A stretch of DNA of 6,671 nucleotides from an uncultured Eubacteriales bacterium (GCA_934454005.1 CAKSGI010000104.1:1-6671), one strand, 5' to 3'. Counted from the stretch's first letter, positions 1 to 6,337 are shown. Notes: a model not told the origin generated them from the sequence alone. Numbers and translations are program-made.

Positions 1-1332
1 GATGCTCCTAAAGTGTCCGCAAAAACAGGTGAAAACGTTAAAGCTGTTTTAGAGAGTATTGTAAAAAATGTTCCTCCTCCATCTGGTGATGAAAATGAAC
101 CATTAAAAGCTCTCATATTCGATTCATTTTACGACTCTTATAAAGGGGTTATAATATACGTAAGAATAGTTGATGGTAAATTACAAGCTGGTGACGAAAT
201 TAAAATGATGGCTACGGGATCTTCTTTTACTGTTGTAGAATGCGGATATTTACGTGCAACTTGCTTGGAACCTTCAAAAGAACTTAAAGCTGGTGAAGTT
301 GGGTATATTGCAGCATCTATAAAAACTGTTTCTGATGCAAGAGTGGGGGATACTGTAACTCTTGTCAAAAATCCAACGGTAGAACCTTTACCAGGATATA
401 GAGCTGTTAATCCTATGGTGTTTTGTGGAATTTATCCTGCTGATGGCGCAAGATATGCAGATTTAAGAGATGCATTAGAAAAACTAAAACTTAACGATGC
501 TTCATTATCCTTTGAACCTGAAACATCTATTGCGTTAGGCTTTGGATTTAGGTGTGGATTTTTAGGACTTTTACACATGGAGATCATACAAGAAAGATTA
601 GAACGTGAATACAATTTAGACTTGATAACTACAGCTCCAAGCGTAATATATAAAATAACAAAAACAGATTCGGAAATTGTTTATATCGACAACCCAACAA
701 ACTATCCAGATCCCGCACATATTCTACAAGCAGAAGAACCTATGGCTAATGCTCATATATATGCACCGTCTAGCTATGTAGGAAATATAATGGAACTTTG
801 CCAAGACAGGCGTGGAACTTTTAAAGATATGAAATATATAGATGCTGACAGAGTTGACATACATTATTTACTTCCGTTAAATGAAATTATATACGACTTT
901 TTTGATACTCTTAAATCTAGAACTAGAGGTTATGCCTCATTTGACTACGAATTATGTGGATATCAAAAATCCGATCTCGTAAAATTAGATATGATGCTAA
1001 ACGGAGAAATTGTAGATGCCTTATCGTTTATTATACACAAAGACAAAGCATATTCAAGAGGCAGAAAAATGGCTGAAAAACTAAAAGAAAAAATACCAAG
1101 ACAATTATTTGAAGTTCCAATACAAGCCTGTATTGGTGGAAAAATAATTGCAAGAGAAACTGTTAAAGCAGTACGAAAAGATGTTCTTGCTAAATGTTAC
1201 GGCGGAGATATTACAAGAAAGAAAAAACTCTTAGAAAAACAAAAAGAAGGTAAAAAAAGAATGCGACAATTAGGAAGTGTAGAAGTTCCTCAGGATGCCT
1301 TTATGGCCGTTCTAAAATTAGATGAAGATTAA
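1..1332 (+). CDS. lepA: Elongation factor 4 (LepA), C-terminal part; 5' end outside window
   Basis: This is a ribosome-associated translational GTPase. In this family the protein back-translocates or remodels stalled elongating ribosomes. Reading frame 1 is open from the first base. The first ten codons read [10 protein letters not shown], which contains the SAKTG (G5) motif that closes the GTP-binding domain, so roughly the first 160 residues (G1-G4) are missing. A GTG at base 13 lies inside this motif and is not a real start. About 443 codons remain, as expected for a roughly 600-residue LepA. They cover beta-barrel domain II, domain III (motif [16 protein letters not shown]), the EF-G domain V-like part (DRRGTFKDM) and the LepA-specific C-terminal domain ([20 protein letters not shown], then the tail ending KLDED). 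No frameshift or missing block is visible. It is convergent with the transporter at 1443, and a strong hairpin lies about 55 bases after the stop. The identification is certain. Confidence 0.97.
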   Translation, partial: DAPKVSAKTGENVKAVLESIVKNVPPPSGDENEPLKALIFDSFYDSYKGVIIYVRIVDGKLQAGDEIKMMATGSSFTVVECGYLRATCLEPSKELKAGEVGYIAASIKTVSDARVGDTVTLVKNPTVEPLPGYRAVNPMVFCGIYPADGARYADLRDALEKLKLNDASLSFEPETSIALGFGFRCGFLGLLHMEIIQERLEREYNLDLITTAPSVIYKITKTDSEIVYIDNPTNYPDPAHILQAEEPMANAHIYAPSSYVGNIMELCQDRRGTFKDMKYIDADRVDIHYLLPLNEIIYDFFDTLKSRTRGYASFDYELCGYQKSDLVKLDMMLNGEIVDALSFIIHKDKAYSRGRKMAEKLKEKIPRQLFEVPIQACIGGKIIARETVKAVRKDVLAKCYGGDITRKKKLLEKQKEGKKRMRQLGSVEVPQDAFMAVLKLDED

Positions 1333-1386
1333 AGAATATTATTAAAATAACAAAATCGACCTTTTTGTTAAGTTTAATTAAAAATA

Positions 1387-1425
1387 ATATGCACCTCAAA
1401 AGCTAAATACTTTTGGGGTGCATAT
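1387..1425. terminator. Hairpin terminator between convergent lepA and transporter genes
   Basis: Bases 1387-1402 pair with 1410-1425 in a 16-bp stem closing a 7-base loop (CTAAATA). The only irregularity is T1396 opposite G1416, a G-U wobble in the + transcript but an A-C mismatch in the - transcript. The U-tail favours the other strand: leftward transcripts leave the stem into TATTTTTAAT, whereas rightward ones meet a T-run (from 1440) only about 15 bases later. It probably serves both genes, ending lepA by its stem and the transporter by stem plus U-tail. Confidence 0.75.
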
Positions 1426-1442
1426 CACAAAAAGGATGGTTT

Positions 1443-3215
1443 TTATTTCAATTTTTTACAGTAAATATCTTCATAATATTCATACACTGATCTATACTCT
1501 TCAACTTCACCTTTATGTATTCTTTTAAGGTGTTCATGTTTATCAAATGAACTATCACCAGTTAATCTTTGAATTAAATGTATAGCAATATTAGAACAAT
1601 GATCTGATATCCTTTCTAAACTTGTGACAAGTTTAATGAATGATATTCCAGAAGAAACATTGCATGATCCCTTTTGAAGTCTAACCACATGTTTTGCAGT
1701 TAAAATATCTTTTAATGAATCTACTACTTCTTCTAATGGTTCTACTTTTTGAGCCAAATCTACATCTTCTTTTGTTATACATTCAATGGTTAAATCTATA
1801 ATCTTCTTAATAGCATCGGCCATTGTTTGAATTTCTTTTCTTGCTTCTTCAGAAAGCACTACACCATTGCTACTATTATATTCCGCAACATTTGCAATGT
1901 TTATACAATGATCGCCTATTCTTTCTATATCGCCTAAATTATGCATAAGCTCTGTTGCTAAAAGAGTTTCTTGATCACTTAAGCTACATCCGGTAATTTT
2001 TACAAGATACTCATTTAGTGCAGACTCTGCTTTATCTAAAAATCTTTCGTTTTCATTTAACTTTTTCTCTAATTTTGAATCATAATCCGAAAGAAGCTTT
2101 ATTGATACTCCAAAATTTTCTTTTGCTGTCTCTGCCATGTTTAAAATAACAGTTCTGCATTGATCAAGAGCAAGTGGTGGTGTCTTTAAAAAAATGTCAT
2201 CTAAAACATCTAGTTCTTGATTTATTTTTGATATATTTTTCTTTTTAATAACCTTCCCAGAAATCTTTATCAAATAAGATAGCAATGGTAATAAAGCTAT
2301 TGTGGTAATAACGTTAAAAGCTGTATGTATATCTGCAATATCGCCTCGACTCATCGTGTTCTCCCAAAACGGTAATCCTATAAACTTTTGAACAGGATAG
2401 AGCACTCCAGCAAATAATATCCCACCAAACACATTGAACATTACATCTATTAACGTAGCTCTTTTGGCATTTCTATTAGTTCCAAGGCTTGCAAGTATAA
2501 CAGTAAAACATTTACCTATATTTTGCCCTATAATAATCGGCAATGCCATAGAAAATGTAACAGCGCCTGTAGAAGATATTGCCTGAAGAATACCAACAGA
2601 AGCAGAAGAACTCTGAATTATAGCTGTAAATACAATTCCAAATAATATACCTATAAATGGATTAGAAAATGTTGTAAACATTTTTTGAAACGTTTCATTA
2701 TCTTTAAGCGGAGTTATTGTAGTTTCCATAATAGTCATACCCATAAATAGTATGCCAAAACCTAACATAATTTTTGCTATATTTTTAGTCTTTTTCTTAT
2801 TGGCAAATAAAAGTATAAACGCACCTATTCCGACTATCATTGGAGCAAAAGCTGAAGGTTTTATAAGTGTTAAAAAAATATTTTCATCAGACCCTATATC
2901 TCCAAGTCTTAAAATCTGCCCTGTAACTGTAGATCCTATATTAGCTCCCATTATAACAGGTATCCCTTGATAAAGATTCATAATTCCTGCATTTAAAAAA
3001 CCTAAAACCATTATAGCTGTAGCCGCAGAACTTTGGATAACTCCTGTTACTGCAGTTCCAACTGTAGCGCCCTTAATTCTATTATTAGTAAGTTTTTTCA
3101 ATATTCTTTCAAGACCCGCGCCGGCTATATTTTGAAGAGAATCGCCAAGCAAATTCATTCCATAAAGGAACATTCCTATACCACCAAGGAGCATTAAAAC
3201 AGATAAAGGTTTCAA
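1443..3215 (-). CDS. Na+/phosphate symporter family protein with C-terminal PhoU-like domain
   Basis: This is a membrane protein of the NptA/PNaS family, predicted to import inorganic phosphate with Na+. The 590 residues hold two inverted-repeat transport halves. The first has QSSAA (61-65) and GANIGSTVT (90-98). The second has QSSSA (201-205) and GQNIGKCFT (230-238). QSS motifs of this kind form the Na+/substrate site in the family. Hydrophobic segments run from residue 4 to about 320. A cytoplasmic PhoU-like helical domain follows (about 345-560), with the paired metal-binding signatures ERIGDH (431-436) and ERISDH (534-539). Length and order are normal for bacterial Na/Pi-PhoU proteins. 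The start is TTG at 3213-3215, supported by GGGAGG eight bases upstream. The next upstream gene on this strand has its own terminator, so this one is probably monocistronic. No pst or phoPR genes are in view, so control by phosphate is a guess. Substrates other than phosphate cannot be excluded. Confidence 0.92.
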   Translation of the reverse strand: MKPLSVLMLLGGIGMFLYGMNLLGDSLQNIAGAGLERILKKLTNNRIKGATVGTAVTGVIQSSAATAIMVLGFLNAGIMNLYQGIPVIMGANIGSTVTGQILRLGDIGSDENIFLTLIKPSAFAPMIVGIGAFILLFANKKKTKNIAKIMLGFGILFMGMTIMETTITPLKDNETFQKMFTTFSNPFIGILFGIVFTAIIQSSSASVGILQAISSTGAVTFSMALPIIIGQNIGKCFTVILASLGTNRNAKRATLIDVMFNVFGGILFAGVLYPVQKFIGLPFWENTMSRGDIADIHTAFNVITTIALLPLLSYLIKISGKVIKKKNISKINQELDVLDDIFLKTPPLALDQCRTVILNMAETAKENFGVSIKLLSDYDSKLEKKLNENERFLDKAESALNEYLVKITGCSLSDQETLLATELMHNLGDIERIGDHCINIANVAEYNSSNGVVLSEEARKEIQTMADAIKKIIDLTIECITKEDVDLAQKVEPLEEVVDSLKDILTAKHVVRLQKGSCNVSSGISFIKLVTSLERISDHCSNIAIHLIQRLTGDSSFDKHEHLKRIHKGEVEEYRSVYEYYEDIYCKKLK

Positions 3216-3223
3216 TTAAAAGA

Positions 3224-3229
3224 CCTCCC
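3224..3229 (-). promoter_or_regulatory. Ribosome binding site fixing the TTG start of the Na/Pi gene
   Basis: On the minus strand GGGAGG (3224-3229) precedes TTG (3213-3215) by eight bases. The protein then begins KPLSVLMLLGGIGMFLYGMN, the usual N-terminus of the family, so the non-ATG start is well supported. Confidence 0.85.
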
Positions 3230-3273
3230 ATATATAAATATATGTACTTTGGAATATTAAATTTTACATTTAT

Positions 3274-3302
3274 ATTTTACAATAAAAATATATTACTTAC
3301 AA
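3274..3302 (-). promoter_or_regulatory. Candidate promoter of the Na/Pi transporter gene
   Basis: On the minus strand TTGTAA (3297-3302) is followed after exactly 17 bases by TAAAAT (3274-3279), a 4/6 and 5/6 match to sigma-A boxes. The predicted start is near 3267, about 52 bases ahead of the TTG. A second pair, TTGTAA (3277-3282) and TAATAT (3254-3259), also has a 17-base spacer and would start near 3247. In such AT-rich DNA neither can be proved, but the first has the better -10 and its -35 lies inside a perfect palindrome. Confidence 0.45.
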
Positions 3303-3316
3303 TATAAGTATTGTAA
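3297..3316. promoter_or_regulatory. Perfect palindrome, candidate operator upstream of the Na/Pi gene
   Basis: The + strand reads TTACAATA-TAAG-TATTGTAA, an uninterrupted 8-bp inverted repeat around a 4-base centre. One arm contains the candidate -35 hexamer of the transporter promoter, so a bound protein would overlap RNA polymerase. The half-sites do not match the operator between the regulator and Fe-S genes, because the arms point the other way. The binding protein is unknown. As RNA it would make only a weak AU-rich stem without a U-tail. Confidence 0.4.
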
Positions 3317-3329
3317 TTTTGGGATTTTT

Positions 3330-3348
3330 AACTTTACATTTTAAAGTT
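3330..3348. repeat. Small inverted repeat in the Na/Pi leader region
   Basis: AACTTTA (3330-3336) and TAAAGTT (3342-3348) are perfect 7-bp arms around CATTT. They lie about 120 bases upstream of the transporter start and upstream of the candidate promoters. The repeat could be an upstream protein site or a chance palindrome in AT-rich DNA. The rest of the stretch between it and the regulator terminator (3349-3417) shows nothing I can name. Confidence 0.3.
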
Positions 3349-3417
3349 GTTAAAAGTGTTTGTATAAAATGTGCAATTTATAATTGTTTCGATTCTTTTC
3401 TACATTAAAATTAATAT

Positions 3418-3465
3418 AAAAAAATATAATTCTGAATAATCAAGATAAGATTATCCAGAATTATA
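3418..3465 (-). terminator. Rho-independent terminator of the Crp/Fnr regulator gene
   Basis: Bases 3449-3465 pair with 3425-3441 in a 17-bp stem with a 7-base loop. The single non-Watson-Crick position (3455/3435) is a G-U pair only in the minus-strand transcript. The stem leads straight into seven T residues (3418-3424) on that strand. It begins two bases after the regulator's stop codon. Orientation, wobble and U-tail all agree, so the regulator is transcribed alone and does not read efficiently into the transporter. Confidence 0.9.
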
Positions 3466-3467
3466 AT

Positions 3468-4181
3468 TTAAGAATGTTGTGGTATTTTATTAACATCAGT
3501 TGAAGATTGATCGTTATTTTGATTTAATATCTCAAAACGATTCTTTCTAAATTTTATTACACCTTGAGCCTTTAATTTGCAAAGTTCTTTAGATAGTGCA
3601 CTTCTATCTACACAAAGGTAGTCTGCAAGTTCTTGTCTGTTATAAGATATAACAAATCTCTTTTTATTTTTAATTTTCGATTGTTCATGTAAGAACGACA
3701 TTATTTTCTCTTTTGTAACCCTTTTTGATAAGTGTTCTAGGTTACTGCTTAGTGCCATATTTTTTTTAGAAATTATCGATAACAAGTTTCTTATTATTTG
3801 ATTATGCACAGCTGCATCAAAAGATGATGAATTTATCAACATATCTCCATCAACAGTTAAAACTTCACAATTAGTTGTTGCTATAACATTTACAGGCAGC
3901 TTTTCTAATCCCATAAACGAAAAAGTTTCTCCAAATATATCGCCTTCACAAACTTTTGCTACAATCGTTCTATTACCTCTAAAATCTGCTTTTTCCACTA
4001 TTACACATCCAGAAAGAACTATTCCTATTCGGTTACTTCTTTCTCCGGCCATCCAAACATATTCATCCTTTTCATAGGATTGTATTTTTGAACCGCGAGC
4101 TTTTAAAATTGATAGGATCTTTTCATCGTCAATATTGCTAAAAATTGGCATTTCATTTAATATGTCTAAATATTCTTGCAT
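3468..4181 (-). CDS. Crp/Fnr-family transcriptional regulator
   Basis: This is a DNA-binding regulator of 237 residues. An N-terminal cyclic-nucleotide-binding-type beta-barrel (about 14-110, with GDIFGETFSF at 80-89) leads through a long dimerisation helix (about 120-145) to a winged helix-turn-helix (about 180-218). The recognition helix is DRSALSKELCKLK (192-204). The Arg of the CRP phosphate-binding motif (PRSA-like) is absent, since LPVNVIATT stands there, so cAMP is unlikely. No N-terminal FNR-type Cys cluster exists; Cys residues are scattered at 59, 78, 105, 190 and 201. The signal may be heme/NO, as in HcpR-type relatives, or something else. A polar tail (about 221-237) extends past the usual end. 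ATG at 4179-4181 is chosen because GAGGGAGG lies five bases upstream. An in-frame ATG ten codons earlier sits on the operator and has no site. The gene is divergent from the Fe-S gene, and their shared region carries a palindrome that probably binds this protein. Confidence 0.93.
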   Translation of the reverse strand: MQEYLDILNEMPIFSNIDDEKILSILKARGSKIQSYEKDEYVWMAGERSNRIGIVLSGCVIVEKADFRGNRTIVAKVCEGDIFGETFSFMGLEKLPVNVIATTNCEVLTVDGDMLINSSSFDAAVHNQIIRNLLSIISKKNMALSSNLEHLSKRVTKEKIMSFLHEQSKIKNKKRFVISYNRQELADYLCVDRSALSKELCKLKAQGVIKFRKNRFEILNQNNDQSSTDVNKIPQHS

Positions 4182-4186
4182 AAATA

Positions 4187-4194
4187 CCTCCCTC
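4187..4194 (-). promoter_or_regulatory. Ribosome binding site deciding the regulator start
   Basis: The minus strand carries GAGGGAGG five bases before the ATG at 4179-4181. The longer in-frame start at 4209-4211 lies upstream of this site and would translate through it, so the shorter protein is preferred. Confidence 0.85.
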
Positions 4195-4210
4195 TGTTGT
4201 AAAAACAACA
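4195..4210. promoter_or_regulatory. Perfect TGTTGT-N4-ACAACA operator in the divergent promoter region
   Basis: TGTTGT-AAAA-ACAACA is an exact 16-bp palindrome centred at 4202.5. It can be read as TGTTG-N6-CAACA, the same spacing as the CRP site TGTGA-N6-TCACA. Relative to the TATAAT serving the Fe-S gene (predicted start 4244) it is centred at -41.5, the class II activator position. For the regulator gene (predicted start about 4212) it covers roughly +2 to +18, a position that would repress. It is very probably the binding site of the adjacent Crp/Fnr protein. The binding itself is inferred. Confidence 0.75.
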
Positions 4211-4218
4211 TATTTTAT

Positions 4219-4247
4219 ATTTTAAATATATTATAATATTCTTACAA
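4219..4247 (-). promoter_or_regulatory. Candidate promoter of the Crp/Fnr regulator
   Basis: On the minus strand TTGTAA (4242-4247) and TAAAAT (4219-4224) are separated by 17 bases, giving a start near 4212. An overlapping alternative is TTGATT (4248-4253) with TATATT (4225-4230), also 17 bases apart. Either would place the palindrome at 4195-4210 in the early transcribed region, consistent with autorepression. The -35 box overlaps the predicted start of the divergent Fe-S transcript. Confidence 0.5.
4232..4237 (+). promoter_or_regulatory. Consensus -10 box of the Fe-S gene; no matching -35
   Basis: TATAAT is a 6/6 sigma-A -10 box, 40 bases before the Fe-S start codon. At spacings of 16-19 bases upstream only AT-rich sequence without a TTGACA-like hexamer is found (CATATT at 17). 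A good -10 with a poor -35 and a palindrome at -41.5 is what an activator-dependent class II promoter looks like. The likely start is A4244. Confidence 0.6.
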
Positions 4248-4277
4248 AATCAATACTTTATTTAAGGATGGGTTGAT

Positions 4278-4964
4278 ATGATAAGAAAAATTATAAAAAT
4301 TGACAAAAACAAATGCAATGGTTGCGGAATATGTTCAGATGCTTGTCACGAAAAAGCAATCGAAATTATAAATGGTAAAGCACATTTGATCCGAGATGAC
4401 TATTGCGACGGATTAGGCGATTGTTTACCAGCATGCCCTACACAAGCTATAAGTTTTGAAAATCGTGAAGCTTTAGAGTATGATGAAAAAGCTGTTAAAG
4501 AGAATTTAAAAAAACATCAAAAAAGCGCTATAACTCATGATAAATATAACTCTAACTCCAAATATATCAAAAAAAATCATATTAGTCAAGAGAATAAACA
4601 AAATTTAATAGAAAACTCTCTACCTCAATGGCCTATTCAAATTAAACTTGTTCCCACAATTGCACCTTATTTTGAAAATTGCGATTTACTCATAGCTGCA
4701 GATTGCACTGCTTTTGCCTATAGTAATATTCATAATGATTTTATTAAAAATCATGTGACAATAATAGGTTGTCCAAAACTAGATAACGTTGATTATAGCG
4801 AAAAACTATCCGAAATAATAAAAAACAACAATATAAATACTATTACTATTATTCGAATGGAAGTTCCTTGTTGCAAAGGTATCGAAAATTTTGTTTTATC
4901 AGCTATTGAAAAAAGCAATAAATCTATCCCTTGCAAAGTTAACGTTATTTCTAACACTAAATAA
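4278..4964 (+). CDS. Ferredoxin-like 4Fe-4S protein with a Cys-rich C-terminal domain, function unknown
   Basis: This is a soluble 228-residue protein. Residues 1-60 form a two-cluster ferredoxin fold. The first motif is complete: C13-x2-C16-x2-C19-x3-C23, with His instead of Pro after C23. The second is C43-x5-C49-x3-C53-P, where Leu46 replaces the usual second Cys. I recall the same CDGLG-CLP-CP form in related proteins, so it looks like a family trait and not damage. A lysine/asparagine-rich linker (about 70-115) leads to a C-terminal domain with AADCTAFAY (140-148), GCPKLD (164-169) and VPCCKG (196-201); these Cys could bind metal or do redox chemistry. No signal peptide or membrane segment is seen. 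ATG 4278 follows AAGGATGGG (4264-4272); ATG 4268 hits a stop after two codons. It is divergent from the Crp/Fnr regulator and probably activated by it. A role in redox, NO or hydroxylamine metabolism is only a guess from what such pairs accompany elsewhere. Confidence 0.9.
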   Translation: MIRKIIKIDKNKCNGCGICSDACHEKAIEIINGKAHLIRDDYCDGLGDCLPACPTQAISFENREALEYDEKAVKENLKKHQKSAITHDKYNSNSKYIKKNHISQENKQNLIENSLPQWPIQIKLVPTIAPYFENCDLLIAADCTAFAYSNIHNDFIKNHVTIIGCPKLDNVDYSEKLSEIIKNNNINTITIIRMEVPCCKGIENFVLSAIEKSNKSIPCKVNVISNTK

Positions 4965-4978
4965 CAAACAATGAATAT

Positions 4979-5030
4979 TTGAATACGCTAAATATCTGGA
5001 TTTCATCATCTATAGTTAATTTGTATTCAA
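4979..5030. repeat. Inverted repeat between the Fe-S gene and dusB
   Basis: TTGAATAC (4979-4986) and GTATTCAA (5023-5030) are perfect 8-bp arms 36 bases apart. AAAT/ATTT just inside can extend the pairing after a 3-base bulge. There is no U-tail, so it is not a convincing terminator. The right arm overlaps the candidate -35 of dusB. It may be a weak stop for the Fe-S transcript, a site controlling dusB, or chance. Confidence 0.3.
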
Positions 5031-5049
5031 TATAAATTAATGATAAAAT
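5021..5049 (+). promoter_or_regulatory. Candidate promoter of dusB
   Basis: TTGTAT (5021-5026) and TAAAAT (5044-5049) are 17 bases apart, predicting a start near 5056 and a leader of about 46 bases. The -10 matches 5/6 and the -35 only 3/6. The 137-base gap after the Fe-S gene makes a separate promoter reasonable, but read-through from the Fe-S gene is not ruled out because no strong terminator lies between. Confidence 0.4.
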
Positions 5050-5101
5050 AATTATCTGAAATATTTAAATTATTTACAAATAAAAAGGATAGGTAAATAC
5101 A

Positions 5102-6079
5102 ATGAGTACATATATAGGTGATGTTAAAATAGACGGAAAAGCTGTTTTAGCCCCAATGGCCGGAGTTACTGATAAAGCATATAGAGAAATTTGCAAAGAA
5201 TTCGGAGCTTGTTATGTTGTAAGCGAGATGGTAAGCTCTAAAGGCATATTATACTATAATAAAAATACTTTAGAACTTATGACTATCTCAAATAAAGAAC
5301 GTCCGTGCGCTATCCAACTTTTTGGTAATGAACCAGATATTATGTCAGAGGCCTCTAAGCTAATCGAAGATAAATTTAACCCAGACATGATAGATATAAA
5401 TATGGGATGCCCTGCTCCTAAAATAGTCTCTAATGGGTGCGGATCCGCCATGATGAAAAATCCTATACTATGCGGGAAAGTAGTTGAATACGTAAAAAAA
5501 TCTGTTAGTGTCCCAGTTACAGTTAAAATTAGAAAAGGCTGGGATATTAACAGCGTTAATGCTGTAGAAATATCAAAAATATGCGAAGAAAGCGGCGCTG
5601 ATGCAATCACAGTTCACGGGAGAACTAAAAGCCAAATGTATGCGCCAAAAGCAGACTGGGAAATAATTAAAAACGTTAAAAATAATGTAAAAATACCTGT
5701 AATAGCTAATGGTGATGTGTTTACAGCTACTGATTCTAAAAATATCTTAGATGCTACTGGCGCTGATTTATTAATGATAGGGAGAGGAAGTTTAGGAAAT
5801 CCATGGATATTTTCTCAAGTTAATTCATACCTAAACAACGGCATATTGCAAGATCCACCGAGTATAAATGAAAGAATTAATACTATAAAAAAACATGTCA
5901 ATCTTATGTGTAAATATAAAAATGAGAAAGTTAGTATTATGGAATCACGAAAACTTATAGCTTGGTATATTAAAGGTCTCCATAATGCATCAAAGCTTAG
6001 AAAACAAGCATTCAAAATCGACAATATTAATGATTTAAATACATTTTTAGATTCTATATTAGCAGACTGCGAAATCTGA
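5102..6079 (+). CDS. dusB: tRNA-dihydrouridine synthase, DusB type
   Basis: This FMN enzyme reduces specific uridines in the tRNA D-loop to dihydrouridine using NAD(P)H. The 325 residues are full length for the family. An FMN-binding TIM barrel opens with APMAGVTD (17-24). The catalytic-cysteine motif is DINMGCPAPK (98-107), with C103 as the proton donor. TVKIRKGW (140-147) carries the conserved Lys142, VHGRT (171-175) the flavin/uridine-contacting His and Arg, and IGRGSLGNPWIF (226-237) the phosphate-binding end of the barrel. The C-terminal helical tRNA-binding domain covers about 245-325 (ESRKLIAWYIKG at 281-292). NGCGSAM (111-117) puts an extra Cys113 where Asp or Ala is commoner. The ATG is preceded by AAGGATAGG (5085-5093). 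Clostridial dusB often lies by unrelated housekeeping genes, and nothing links it to the Fe-S gene except direction. The assignment to DusB rather than another bacterial Dus subtype is fairly secure. Confidence 0.95.
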   Translation: MSTYIGDVKIDGKAVLAPMAGVTDKAYREICKEFGACYVVSEMVSSKGILYYNKNTLELMTISNKERPCAIQLFGNEPDIMSEASKLIEDKFNPDMIDINMGCPAPKIVSNGCGSAMMKNPILCGKVVEYVKKSVSVPVTVKIRKGWDINSVNAVEISKICEESGADAITVHGRTKSQMYAPKADWEIIKNVKNNVKIPVIANGDVFTATDSKNILDATGADLLMIGRGSLGNPWIFSQVNSYLNNGILQDPPSINERINTIKKHVNLMCKYKNEKVSIMESRKLIAWYIKGLHNASKLRKQAFKIDNINDLNTFLDSILADCEI

Positions 6080-6337
6080 TTTTAGTATTACCAATAAACT
6101 TTTTCTAGCTATCACATTCAATAATCTTAGACTCATATGTAATTATAATACTTACAATAACAAATTATATTGATATAAATTAAAAGTGAATTTTCGAAAA
6201 CAGTGAAACAAGTGATTCAAGATAAAATGATACAAATTCTAATATTTTTGTCCATAAAAAAATTATCAATTTGATCTTTCTTTCCCTTCAATTTAGTAAC
6301 TATATTTTTATTTTAACACATTTATTTTAATAATGCA

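Noticed and set aside
13..15. GTG as the start of the elongation factor gene
   Set aside because: The frame is open upstream to base 1, and the codon falls just before the SAKTG motif in the GTPase domain; the true start is outside the window.
138..614. Minus-strand open frames under lepA
   Set aside because: They are antisense shadows of a strongly conserved gene, with no ribosome site or recognisable protein.
2752..2970. 72-codon open frame on the + strand inside the transporter gene
   Set aside because: It lies antisense to the membrane-spanning region; its hydrophobic composition mirrors the transporter codons, and no ribosome site is seen.
4182..4211. Longer regulator starting at the ATG at 4209-4211
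   Set aside because: The extra ten codons would run through the operator and the GAGGGAGG site, have no ribosome site of their own, and do not look like family sequence.
5212..5443. dusB as a damaged or atypical enzyme because of the extra Cys113
   Set aside because: The catalytic C103 and all flavin motifs are intact and the length is normal; Cys at 113 is probably a neutral variant.
5254..6024. Minus-strand open frames under dusB
   Set aside because: They are antisense to conserved Dus motifs and show no start signals.
6217..6255. 12-codon peptide on the minus strand beginning MDKNIRIC
   Set aside because: It is too short, and the nearest purine-rich site is about 20 bases away; it is not distinguishable from chance.
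6265..6275. ATCAA-T-TTGAT as an FNR box
   Set aside because: The half-sites are in reversed order and spacing compared with TTGAT-N4-ATCAA; it is likely a chance palindrome.
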